From the NCBI GenBank assembly GCA_037445895.1, contig JBBIJO010000001.1, forward strand, positions 62,001 through 126,000: DNA of 64,000 bases. The letters are read 5' to 3'. Positions 27,916-36,315 of this stretch are shown one piece after another. This DNA comes from JBBIJO01 sp037445895 (GTDB lineage Bacteria > Bacteroidota > Ignavibacteria > Kapaibacteriales > UBA2268). A program made the translations under genes and the position numbers. The notes beneath the pieces were generated by a model, which did not search any database, was not told where the DNA came from, and saw only the letters and a program-made list of their open reading frames with translations. Each line of letters opens with the position of its first letter. Within the stretch, counting starts at the first letter, position 1.

Positions 27916-28311
27916 TTACATATCAAAAATTAACGTACATTTGTATAATCTATTTTCACTTATAATATTTAAATTATTATAAGTTGCAGATTTTATATTA
28001 CAAAAAATATCAGGTATTTTTTTAAACCAACAATAATTCATTAATGTTAAGTTATCTATTTTAATTTTAAAATTTAATAAATATAAATGATTATTTAATT
28101 TATAAATAATTTCATTAAGCCAATCAATTAGTAAAGTTTCGTAATCAAAAGAAATTATTTTAATATTTTCAGTAATCAATTCATTTCCTTTCGAAAAATC
28201 AATATTGGTCATCTGAAGCATTCCTATTGTTGCATCGTAAAATAATCCTTCGAGTGAACAAGATTCTATGTATATTCCCAAATCCGCAGTGTGTTCAATC
28301 TCTTTGAACAT
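27916..28311 (-). CDS. Archease (RtcB activator)
   Basis: Archease helps RtcB turn over by promoting its guanylylation. The 131-residue frame from ATG 28311 starts MFKEIEHTADLG, the diagnostic HTAD motif with metal-binding Asp10, followed by LLIDWLNEIIY (60-70) and IKSATYNNLNI near the C-terminus. A longer frame upstream overlaps the neighbouring gene and lacks family similarity, so the shorter start is used. Base composition is extreme: by hand count only about 15% GC over 27961-28200, much lower than rtcB. Gene order is aminotransferase, archease, rtcB. Confidence 0.9.
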   Translation of the reverse strand: MFKEIEHTADLGIYIESCSLEGLFYDATIGMLQMTNIDFSKGNELITENIKIISFDYETLLIDWLNEIIYKLNNHLYLLNFKIKIDNLTLMNYCWFKKIPDIFCNIKSATYNNLNIISENRLYKCTLIFDM

Positions 28312-28321
28312 TTTGCGCTGC

Positions 28322-29602
28322 CTAATATTGCTTGATAAATTCATTGATAGAAGAACAAAAATAATCCAAATCTGCTGGTCTTGTATAAATATGGGGTGTA
28401 ACCCTAACCCCATGGATGTTTTCCCAATTTATTGCTACCGTAAAAATTTTCTTTTTTTCAAAAAGCCAATTTGAGACAACCTCGGGTTTTACACCTTCGA
28501 CCGAAAATATGCCTAACCCGCACGAAAAATCTGGTTCGTTTGGTGTTAAGATTTTAACTCTTGGTATTTTAGCGAGTTCATTTGCCCAATATTGTCTTAA
28601 CCAACGCAATCGATTTTCCTTCCTTTTGGAACCGATAGTTTCGTGGAAATTTAAGGCTTCGGCAATAGCCATTTCGGCGGGAAAAGAGCGAGTGCCAAGC
28701 GATTCGAATTTCCTAATGTTATCGCTATAAGGTGCATCATTAGAAAATAATGGTGGAATGTCCTTTATCATCTCTTTTCTAATATAAAGTAGCCCTGTTC
28801 CAAAAGGTGCACAAAGCCATTTATGAAGGCTTGTAGCAAGAAAATCGCACTTTAATTCGGAAACTTTAAATTCGATATGAGCGAAGGTGTGGGCTGCATC
28901 GACCAAAACATAAATCCCTCGTTTTTTGGCTTCATTAGCTATTTCCTTAACAGGCAAAATTTGTCCATTCCAGTTTATCATATGGGTGATGTTCACAACT
29001 TTTGTTTTGCTCGTAAAGGCAGACACAAATGAATTAACGAGGTAATTTTTGTCATCCGAGGGTAAATTCAAATCGACCCACGAAAGTTTAATTTTATCTC
29101 GTAATTCTCTATATTTCCAAGCATTTATTACATTAGGGTAATCTTGTTTTGTTAGAACTACTTCATCTCCCGGTTCCAAATTAAAACCAAAAATGATGGT
29201 ATCCATTCCTTCGGTTGTATTTCTATTGATTGCGATTTCCTCGGGGAGGCATCCAACAAGTGGAGCGAGCCTTTCGCGCAAGGGTTCTCTCCCTTGGTCG
29301 AGAATTCTCCACATAAAATAAGCAGGGCCTTCATTGGATATACGATTGTATCTTTCGAAAGCCTCCTGAACAACCTTTGGCTGCGGACTAACACCTCCAT
29401 TGTTAAGATTAATAATATTTTTGGATATAGAAAACGATTGATTAATCAAATTCCAAAAGTCCTCGTTTTCGAAATCATTTTTTTCGAAGTGCCTTAAATC
29501 TTCAATTGAAACCTCTTCGGTGTTTTTAGAAAATAGTTTCATAGGGTCTAATGCACTAACAATCCCCATTATTTTGAGCAAAGTTCGTCGAGAAAATTCC
29601 AT
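28322..29602 (-). CDS. Tat-exported class V aminotransferase-fold protein
   Basis: A 426-residue PLP enzyme of the class V aminotransferase (cysteine desulfurase/isopenicillin N epimerase-like) family. The N-terminus MEFSRRTLLKIMGIVSALDP has a twin-arginine motif SRRTLLK (4-10) and a short hydrophobic stretch, so folded export to the periplasm is predicted. The PLP lysine is Lys261 in SLHKW and the PLP-ring Asp is Asp235 in VDAAH. The N-terminal domain motif INLNNGGVSPQP fits epimerase-like members. Its reaction is unknown. It ends 10 bases before archease, so it shares a transcript with the RNA-repair genes although its location differs. Confidence 0.82.
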   Translation of the reverse strand: MEFSRRTLLKIMGIVSALDPMKLFSKNTEEVSIEDLRHFEKNDFENEDFWNLINQSFSISKNIINLNNGGVSPQPKVVQEAFERYNRISNEGPAYFMWRILDQGREPLRERLAPLVGCLPEEIAINRNTTEGMDTIIFGFNLEPGDEVVLTKQDYPNVINAWKYRELRDKIKLSWVDLNLPSDDKNYLVNSFVSAFTSKTKVVNITHMINWNGQILPVKEIANEAKKRGIYVLVDAAHTFAHIEFKVSELKCDFLATSLHKWLCAPFGTGLLYIRKEMIKDIPPLFSNDAPYSDNIRKFESLGTRSFPAEMAIAEALNFHETIGSKRKENRLRWLRQYWANELAKIPRVKILTPNEPDFSCGLGIFSVEGVKPEVVSNWLFEKKKIFTVAINWENIHGVRVTPHIYTRPADLDYFCSSINEFIKQY

Positions 29603-29651
29603 TAATCATCCCCATTTTTATTAAATTTAACTTTTTTAAAAAAATTAATCT

Positions 29652-30593
29652 ATGAAAAAATTTGATTTGATAATAGTAAGTTATAAAAATTGGAATTTTA
29701 CTTTCGAGGCAATAAACTCGGCTAAAAGAAACAGCTTACAGCCAAATAAAATAATAGTTGTCGATAACAATTCCTGCGACGGTAGCGTTGATTTTCTTCG
29801 TGAAAGATTTCCAGATGTGGTTTTTATCGAGAATTCGGAAAATTATGGTTATTCGAAGGCACTCAATATCGGAATAAAGGCGTCGGAGGCGGACTTCATT
29901 TTAGTTTCGAATAATGATGTTGTTTTTTCCGAGGATAATTTTGAAAAGTTAATGCGCCATATTTCATCCCGACCTAGTATAGGAGTAGTAGGTGTTAACC
30001 AAAGGTTTCCAAATGGTAAGGCCCAACATTCCTTTGGATTTTTTCCAAGTTTTTGGAATGGACTGTTTACGATATTTTTTATTAACATTTTTCGTGTTCG
30101 ACTAATTAGATTTTTTTACGGTAAATTAAAGAGCCGAAGCCTTAAAAAAGTCGATTGGGTAGATGGGGCAGTTCTAATGATTAATCGAAAAGCTTACAAC
30201 GAAGTAGGCGGGTTTAGCGAGGAGTTTTTTTTCTACTCAGAAGAAACGGATTTTTGTAAACGTTTGCAAAGTAAAGGATGGGCAGTTACCATTGCTTTTG
30301 ATACATCTTTAATACACTATCGTGGGCAGGGTGAAAGGAATCAACTCGGTATGAGCGAAAAAAATATACCAATTTTTGTTAAATCCTTAACAAATTTATG
30401 TGTAAAGCACCTTAGTAATTCTCAAGCAAAATTTTATTTAAAATGTGTTGGTTTGTTTTACAAGATAGTTTCTGTCATCAATTATATAAAATTTATTTTG
30501 TTTTGGCGTTTTAATCATAAAGAAAATTCGCGAGTAAATAATTTACTTTCAAATGAGCTATTGAAAGCCGCCTCTAAAGTAGGAAAAAGTTAA
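29652..30593 (+). CDS. Glycosyltransferase family 2 (rhamnosyltransferase-like)
   Basis: A 313-residue GT-A enzyme with the nucleotide-sugar-binding IIVVDNNSCDGS (35-46), the downstream ILVSNNDVVF metal-binding region and a late acceptor-side motif FFYSEETDFCKRLQSKGW. This arrangement is typical of WbbL-like rhamnosyl or related transferases that build O-antigen or surface polysaccharide on the cytoplasmic face. Donor and acceptor cannot be assigned. It is divergent from the aminotransferase gene across 49 bases. Confidence 0.9.
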   Translation: MKKFDLIIVSYKNWNFTFEAINSAKRNSLQPNKIIVVDNNSCDGSVDFLRERFPDVVFIENSENYGYSKALNIGIKASEADFILVSNNDVVFSEDNFEKLMRHISSRPSIGVVGVNQRFPNGKAQHSFGFFPSFWNGLFTIFFINIFRVRLIRFFYGKLKSRSLKKVDWVDGAVLMINRKAYNEVGGFSEEFFFYSEETDFCKRLQSKGWAVTIAFDTSLIHYRGQGERNQLGMSEKNIPIFVKSLTNLCVKHLSNSQAKFYLKCVGLFYKIVSVINYIKFILFWRFNHKENSRVNNLLSNELLKAASKVGKS

Positions 30594-30708
30594 TACCAAC
30601 AAAGCGATTACATTTTATGCTTATTTTGTCGATAATTTTTGTTTCAAAAAAAATTTGTAATTTTGAATGCCTTCGGGCTTTATTTTTAATTACTTTTGGA
30701 GTATTAAA

Positions 30709-30900
30709 ATGGCTCTCAAAATAACTGAAGAATGTATTAATTGTGGGGCTTGCGAACCCGAATGCCCAGTTAACGCAATTTCTCAAGGTCCAGACATTTA
30801 TATTATCGATGCTGCTGTTTGTGTTGAATGCAAGGGACATTACGATGAACCACAATGCCAAACGGTTTGTCCAATTGATGATTGTATTGTCCCTGCCTAA
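30709..30900 (+). CDS. Ferredoxin, 2[4Fe-4S], Chlorobium/Allochromatium type
   Basis: A 63-residue low-potential electron carrier. Cluster 1 ligands are Cys9, 12, 15 and 19 (CINCGACEPECP). Cluster 2 has Cys38, 41, 50 and 54, with eight residues between the second and third cysteine (KGHYDEPQ), the insertion that defines Chlorobium- and Allochromatium-type ferredoxins. The ATG 30709 is preceded by GGAG at 30698-30701; the longer in-frame start adds residues with no family match. A strong terminator follows. It may supply electrons to soluble oxidoreductases or to a NuoEFG-less complex I (inference). Confidence 0.95.
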   Translation: MALKITEECINCGACEPECPVNAISQGPDIYIIDAAVCVECKGHYDEPQCQTVCPIDDCIVPA

Positions 30901-30923
30901 AAATTCCCTACATACATCCTTGC

Positions 30924-30957
30924 AAAACTACCCAAGATTATTTGGGTAGTTTTTTTG
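30924..30957 (+). terminator. Rho-independent terminator after ferredoxin
   Basis: A 12-bp perfect stem AAAACTACCCAA / TTGGGTAGTTTT (30924-30935 and 30942-30953) with a 6-base loop, continuing into a T-run to 30956. It separates ferredoxin from the next gene. Confidence 0.92.
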
Positions 30958-31085
30958 TAACTATTTAGTCATTTATTTCGTTATTAATTTTTTAAACAAT
31001 TACAATATTGAATAATAAAGTATTAAGGATATTTAAACTTCTTAATTGTTATATATGTCTATATGTTTTCAAACGAGGAGATGCT

Positions 31086-34000
31086 ATGCTCAAAAAGATT
31101 TTAATGTTGACAATAGCAACATCGTTCTTTTTTCCTTTTAGCTTTATTTATGCTCAATTTGGCAAGAACAAAGTTCAATACCAGGAATTTTCGTGGAAAT
31201 ACATACAAACATCCCATTTCGATATATATTTCCATAGTAACAATAAATTACTTGCTAATTTTACTGCGCATATTGCTGAACAGGCATTGGAGTCAATCCA
31301 GAAAGCATTGAAATTTAGAGTTTCTCGGAGAATTCCAATTATTGTTTACAACAGCCACAATCAATTCCAACAGACTAATGTAATAAATACATATCTTCCG
31401 GAAGGTATTGGGGGGGTAACAGAGCTTTTCAAAAACAGAGTTGTTTTACCTTTCGAAGGCGATTATGCCCAATTCAAGCACGTTATCCACCACGAGCTTG
31501 TGCACGCTGTTTTGAACGATATGTTCTATGGTGGTACTATTCAGTCTGCTTTGTCGCGAGGGAATTTAATAGAAATACCATTATGGATGAACGAAGGACT
31601 TAGTGAGTGGGAAAGCATAGGAGGTTTGGATATCAACACGGACGTTTACATTCGGGATATGGTATTGAATGAAAGTCTTCCCGATTTGGACAGGTTGGAT
31701 GGTTACAATGCGTATCGTGGCGGACAAGTCTTTTGGTGGTTCGTTGCCGAAAGATATGGAACTTACAAGATTCCTGAACTTATGACCAAACTAAAATCCA
31801 CTGGAAGTGTCGAAAATGCTTTCAAAAGCACTTTCAATATGAAATTAGAGGATTTTTCCGAAGAGTGGAAAAAATATTTAAAAAAATACTATTTTGCAGA
31901 TATTGAAAAATTTTCCGAACCTTCCGAGTTTGCTGTTCGTTTGACTAATCATACCAAAGAAGAAAATTTTTATAACACATCGCCTGCAATTTCTCCCCAA
32001 GGTAATAAAATCGCCTATATTGCCGACTTCGACGGTTTATTTTCACTTTTCATAATGGATTTAGATAATCACAATAAAAAGGAAAAAGTTGTAAGCAGTT
32101 TTCGCCAACAAGATTTCGAGGAATTGAATGTGTTAACTCCTGGTATTACTTGGAGCGGCGATGGGGAAAAATTAGCGATTTCGGCAAAATACAAAGGAGA
32201 AGATATAATTTATATCGTCGACACGAAAACTAGTGATTACGAACGAATACCTCTTGGCTTCAAGCAGATTTCATCGGTTGCTTGGGCTACGAAAAGCAAC
32301 GTTATTGCATTTTCTGCGACTGTCTTGGACAGAAAAGACATTTATCTTTATAATCTTGATAGTAAAACTATTACTAGGCTAACAAACGATATTTTTTACG
32401 ATGACCATCCAATTTGGTCTCCAAACGAGGACAAACTGTATTTTATTTCGGGACGAGTAGATGAAATAAAACAGTCTGACTCAACTCGAATCATTCCACC
32501 TTGGAAAATAGAAACAGGAAAGCGGGATATTTATGAGTATAATCTACAAACAAAAAAAATTCGAAGGATAACATTCACACCAGATTACAACAAAACCAGT
32601 TTGGCTATTTCCGGTGACTCCAAAATGCTTTACTTTGTTTCGGACAAAAATGGAATCGGTAATATTTACAGGCTAAATCTCGAAACAGGGCGAATCGACG
32701 CGATAACAAACTCATTATCGAATATAACACAGATTTCGCTTTCCAAAAGCGGCAACGAGTTAGTTTTTTCGGCTCTTTCCAATGGTGGTTTCGATATCTA
32801 TATGATTAAGAATCCCAATTCCCGCATTATTAATTCCGATAGTTTACCTTTGACTAAATTTAGAATTATTGAAAAAGAAAGAACTATTTCGAAACATAAA
32901 GTTGAACTTGATACTGTTGCCTATAATACTACACCCGATAGCGTTGGGATTACTTATGGTAATTTTAGTGTCGACTTTTCGCGCCAAAATATGATTAAAC
33001 CCAATAAAGATATATTGTCGAATAATTTGCAAGATAGCTACTCGATTTCTCCTGATTCTGAATTTGTGGACTACGATTACAAGGTTAAATTTTCACCAGA
33101 TATAATTTTGGGAAACCCTTCGTATAGTTCATTTTGGGGATACCAAGGAGTTGCACAAATGCTTTTCAGCGACGTTCTTGGCGACCACCAAATTTACGTT
33201 CAAGCCAATTTATGGTTCGACCTTAAAAATAGCAACTTCCTTGTCCAATACGCATATTTGGCTAATATCATAGACTACAATTTTTATGCTTATCAAAGTT
33301 CTTTACTATTATATGGATACAACCCATTTGCAAGTGAGTATAATCTTTATAGGCTTAGGAACTACGGATTAGGTATGAGTGCTTCCTACCCTTTAAGCAT
33401 ATTCAATCGTTTTGAACTTAATCTTTCTTTGTTCAATGTAACCAGAGAAAATACTTCCGATATTACAGAACCCTCCTCGGAAAGAACTATAATTTACCCC
33501 GAATTTAGATACGTTTACGATGATGTTCTCTACGGGTCGTTTGCACCTGTCCGGGGCTCAAGATATTTTCTTGAGTTCAAATCGGTCCCCAAAATTTTCA
33601 AAAACTCAATTAATTTCTTCACTTTCAAATTTGATTATCGTCGATATTGGGATTTTGGTTACTTTTTAAAATTTGCATTCAGAGCTACCGGAGCAAAAAG
33701 TTTTGGTTCTAACCCTCAACGATTTTTTCTTGGAGGAACGGACAATTGGATAAATTACGAGATAAATAATAATTCTTATCTTTTTCAAAATCCAGAAGAA
33801 TTTGCATTTTTGGAACTGATTACACCTTTGCGAGGATGGGCTTTTGCCGAAGTGGTTGGCACACAGTATTTTACAACAAATTTAGAGCTTCGCTTCCCTC
33901 TTTTCACAGCCTTGTTGCCTGGTCCAATTCCAATCATCTTTAACGATATCCTTGGAGTTATCTTTTTCGATATGGGGGGTGCGTGGAGCGGCAACTTTAC

Positions 34001-34187
34001 TGATTTCAAGGCAACAAAAACAAACGAAAAGGGCGAAACAATACCTAATGCTTTACTTATGAGCGTTGGAATTGGCGCTCGGGCTTGGATTTTGGGCTTA
34101 CCATTTAAGCTCGATATTGCTTGGCGTAACGAATTTAAAAATTGGTCTAAACCATACTATATCTTTTCAATCAATTACGACTTTTAA
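31086..34187 (+). CDS. Three-part outer-membrane protein: MA-type metalloprotease, TolB-like propeller, BamA/D15 barrel
   Basis: The 1033-residue protein starts at ATG 31086, preceded by GAGGAG at 31075-31080, and has a signal peptide (1-23, to IYAQ). Residues about 40-270 look like a peptidase MA-type zinc metalloprotease: HELVH (136-140) and the downstream WMNEGLSEW with Glu170 as probable third ligand. Residues about 300-610 contain repeated TolB/PD40 beta-propeller blades (SPQGNKIAYIADFDGLFSLF, SPNEDKLYFISGR, SGDSKMLYFVSDKNGIGNIY). From about 680 to the end there is an outer-membrane barrel of the BamA/TamA surface-antigen type (RFFLGGTDNWINYEI, GVIFFDMGGAWSG). The barrel places the other domains in the periplasm. 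Substrate and function are unknown. Confidence 0.85.
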   Translation: MLKKILMLTIATSFFFPFSFIYAQFGKNKVQYQEFSWKYIQTSHFDIYFHSNNKLLANFTAHIAEQALESIQKALKFRVSRRIPIIVYNSHNQFQQTNVINTYLPEGIGGVTELFKNRVVLPFEGDYAQFKHVIHHELVHAVLNDMFYGGTIQSALSRGNLIEIPLWMNEGLSEWESIGGLDINTDVYIRDMVLNESLPDLDRLDGYNAYRGGQVFWWFVAERYGTYKIPELMTKLKSTGSVENAFKSTFNMKLEDFSEEWKKYLKKYYFADIEKFSEPSEFAVRLTNHTKEENFYNTSPAISPQGNKIAYIADFDGLFSLFIMDLDNHNKKEKVVSSFRQQDFEELNVLTPGITWSGDGEKLAISAKYKGEDIIYIVDTKTSDYERIPLGFKQISSVAWATKSNVIAFSATVLDRKDIYLYNLDSKTITRLTNDIFYDDHPIWSPNEDKLYFISGRVDEIKQSDSTRIIPPWKIETGKRDIYEYNLQTKKIRRITFTPDYNKTSLAISGDSKMLYFVSDKNGIGNIYRLNLETGRIDAITNSLSNITQISLSKSGNELVFSALSNGGFDIYMIKNPNSRIINSDSLPLTKFRIIEKERTISKHKVELDTVAYNTTPDSVGITYGNFSVDFSRQNMIKPNKDILSNNLQDSYSISPDSEFVDYDYKVKFSPDIILGNPSYSSFWGYQGVAQMLFSDVLGDHQIYVQANLWFDLKNSNFLVQYAYLANIIDYNFYAYQSSLLLYGYNPFASEYNLYRLRNYGLGMSASYPLSIFNRFELNLSLFNVTRENTSDITEPSSERTIIYPEFRYVYDDVLYGSFAPVRGSRYFLEFKSVPKIFKNSINFFTFKFDYRRYWDFGYFLKFAFRATGAKSFGSNPQRFFLGGTDNWINYEINNNSYLFQNPEEFAFLELITPLRGWAFAEVVGTQYFTTNLELRFPLFTALLPGPIPIIFNDILGVIFFDMGGAWSGNFTDFKATKTNEKGETIPNALLMSVGIGARAWILGLPFKLDIAWRNEFKNWSKPYYIFSINYDF

Positions 34188-34252
34188 ATCAATTAAAAAA
34201 AAATTAATTTTGCATTTAACAATTTATTAAATTTCAAAAAGTTTAGGATTAT

Positions 34253-35395
34253 ATGGCAGGACAAGCCCATCGCATAATTTATATGTACCGTAAGTTTTTG
34301 GAAGGCGAGGTACTTACTTCAACACAATTACAAGATATGATATCCGAAGAAATTGAAATTGTAAGTATTAGAACTATCCAACGAGATCTTAGATTACTTC
34401 AAAAAATTGAACCATCATTGGTAGGAAAACCAAAAGGCAAAGAAATTATTTGGTCTATTCCAAAGGAGTTCCGTATCCCAAAGCAAATAGTTCGTTTCGA
34501 AACCGATGAGTTACTTGCTTTTCATTTCCTAAAAGCACATTTAAAAACATTTCGCGGAACTGTTATTGAAGAAGAAACACAAAAATTATACAAGAAACTC
34601 GAAAAACTTGCACCCCAAGAAGTTGTTCTCGATGAGACAATTTATTGGGACCAAAATGTTGGATACTATGATTATTCAAAAATAAGCGAGATTGTAGCAC
34701 AAGTCATTAAGGCAACTGCTTCGAAAAATTGGTATATGATTACCTATTACACACCAAGAAATGTTCAAAGTAAGAATCTAATTGTTCGTTTCGAAACGAT
34801 ATTTGCGTATTTAGGATTGCTTTATGTTGTTGTTTACCTGCCTAAACACAAGATTCATGCATGTTTAGCCATCCATAATATCTCGAAAATTGAAGAAGAA
34901 AAAGGTTTTTTAGACGTTGCACCACCTTTCAACTTTCGTGAATGGTCTATGTATCGTTTTGGCGTTTTTTCGGGCGAAATACACCACGTTAAACTATTGA
35001 TTAAATCCGAGTTTAAGCATTTTTTCCTGAATAGGAAATGGCATGTAACCCAAGTCGAAAAAACCGATTCAGACGGTAATATAATTTTAGAAATGAAGGT
35101 TCCGGTAGGGGTGGATTTAATCAACTGGGTTCTTAGCTGGAGCGACGCTATTATTATTCTTGAACCCAAAGAGCTTATCAAGAAAGTAATAAATCGACTT
35201 TACCAAACACTGAAATGTTACGATTATACAGAAGACCCAAGTGGTGTATTAATCCCAAATCCTCAAACCGCGAAAGGACATCCTCCCGTTTCTCCTACGA
35301 CTACTCCGCCTGCATCCGATACGACAGTCGAAGAAAAGACTACCAACGATAAGGTAAAACCTCTTTATCGTTTCTCTTTAAAAAAAAGGAAATAA
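34253..35395 (+). CDS. WYL-domain transcriptional regulator
   Basis: A 380-residue regulator. The N-terminal winged helix (about 5-70: TSTQLQDMISEEIEIVSIRTIQRDLRLLQK) is of the HTH_11/DeoR type that precedes WYL domains. The WYL domain follows in the middle (MITYYTPRNVQSKNLIV, AYLGLLYVVVYLPK), with a C-terminal WCX-like part (MYRFGVFSGEIHHVKLLIKS). The last 45 residues are a Pro/Thr/Ser-rich tail, unusual for the family. WYL proteins bind ligands or nucleic acid and regulate stress, DNA damage or defence genes; the target here is unknown. Confidence 0.87.
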   Translation: MAGQAHRIIYMYRKFLEGEVLTSTQLQDMISEEIEIVSIRTIQRDLRLLQKIEPSLVGKPKGKEIIWSIPKEFRIPKQIVRFETDELLAFHFLKAHLKTFRGTVIEEETQKLYKKLEKLAPQEVVLDETIYWDQNVGYYDYSKISEIVAQVIKATASKNWYMITYYTPRNVQSKNLIVRFETIFAYLGLLYVVVYLPKHKIHACLAIHNISKIEEEKGFLDVAPPFNFREWSMYRFGVFSGEIHHVKLLIKSEFKHFFLNRKWHVTQVEKTDSDGNIILEMKVPVGVDLINWVLSWSDAIIILEPKELIKKVINRLYQTLKCYDYTEDPSGVLIPNPQTAKGHPPVSPTTTPPASDTTVEEKTTNDKVKPLYRFSLKKRK

Positions 35396-35839
35396 TTAGC
35401 GTTCGATAATAATCGTTACAGGACCGTCGTTCGATAGCTCGATTTCCATCATCGCCCCAAATTCACCTGTTGTTATTTTTTTACCCATTGCATTTTGCAA
35501 TTGCTCAATGAACAAATTATACAAAGGTTCGGCAATATGAGGAGGAGCGGAATGCATAAAGTTTGGCCGAAAACCACGTGTAACATCGCCGTATAAAGTA
35601 AAATTCGAAATAACCATTATTTCTCCATTGATGTCTTTGACCGAGAGATTCATTTTGCCGTTTGCATCTGAAAATATTCTTAAATTCACTGTTTTGTTTG
35701 CTAACCATTTGATAGTATCCAAGTCGTCTTCATTTCTAATAGCAATAAATACTAATAATCCTTTTCCTATGCTTCTTCTTTCTTTGCTATCTTGTATGAT
35801 GACGGAACAATGCTTTACTCTTTGAACTACAACAAGCAT
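35396..35839 (-). CDS. dtd: D-aminoacyl-tRNA deacylase
   Basis: Removes D-amino acids (and glycine mischarged on tRNA-Ala) from tRNA. The 147-residue protein has the two family motifs in slightly altered form: SNFTLYGD (78-85), where SQFTLY is usual, and NDGPVT (137-142) containing the Gly-cisPro pair (139-140) that gives chiral selectivity. The stop is directly adjacent to the convergent WYL gene stop. Confidence 0.95.
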   Translation of the reverse strand: MLVVVQRVKHCSVIIQDSKERRSIGKGLLVFIAIRNEDDLDTIKWLANKTVNLRIFSDANGKMNLSVKDINGEIMVISNFTLYGDVTRGFRPNFMHSAPPHIAEPLYNLFIEQLQNAMGKKITTGEFGAMMEIELSNDGPVTIIIER

Positions 35840-35936
35840 ACACTTTAAAAGACTATGAATTTCAAAACTACAAAAATAGAAATAAATCGCATCTTAAATC
35901 GTTGTAGCTAATTTGTAGAGAACTGAGAGCGGAAAA

Positions 35937-36224
35937 ATGCCAATTTACGAGTATCGTTGCGAAACTTGTGGAAAAACGTTTGAATATCAACAAAGAATAA
36001 CCGATGACCCTTTAAAAGTTTGTCCAGCAGAAATCTGCGAGTCCGAAGTCCACAAAGGACAGGGAACTGTTCACAGAATTATCAGCAAAGGGGTAGGACT
36101 ACTTTTTAAGGGGAATGGTTTCTACATAACAGATTATGCAAGGAAAAATAGCAGCATTGTATCATCCTCATCTTCTGCACCCGCGGGAACTTTGGAAAAC
36201 AAAACCCCTTCGTCGAGCACTTAG
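35937..36224 (+). CDS. FmdB-type zinc ribbon protein
   Basis: A 95-residue protein starting MPIYEYRCETCGKTFEY, the signature of the FmdB putative regulatory family. Zinc ligands are probably Cys8, Cys11, Cys29 and Cys34; the second pair is spaced by four residues instead of the usual two. The C-terminal third is Ser/Ala/Pro-rich and likely disordered. Role unknown. A terminator follows. Confidence 0.88.
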   Translation: MPIYEYRCETCGKTFEYQQRITDDPLKVCPAEICESEVHKGQGTVHRIISKGVGLLFKGNGFYITDYARKNSSIVSSSSSAPAGTLENKTPSSST

Positions 36225-36257
36225 TAAAGGGAATAAAAGATTTACTAAATTTATCTA

Positions 36258-36290
36258 ATGGTAGGCTATTCAAAGCCTTCCATTTTTTTA
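36258..36290 (+). terminator. Rho-independent terminator after fmdB-like gene
   Basis: Stem ATGGTAGGCT / AGCCTTCCAT (36258-36267, 36274-36283) with one T-T mismatch and a 6-base loop is followed by seven T. It separates the zinc-ribbon gene from pcrA. The end of the T-run overlaps a TAAATTTG (36289-36296) that could be the -7 element of pcrA. Confidence 0.82.
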
Positions 36291-36315
36291 AATTTGTATT
36301 TATTCTAATTAAACA

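Noticed and set aside
28312..28413. Longer archease frame overlapping the aminotransferase gene
   Set aside because: The extension has no family similarity; archease proteins start close to the HTAD motif.
31008..31085. Longer N-terminus for the protease-propeller-barrel protein
   Set aside because: The added residues do not form a signal peptide, while ATG 31086 has a good ribosome-binding site and signal peptide.
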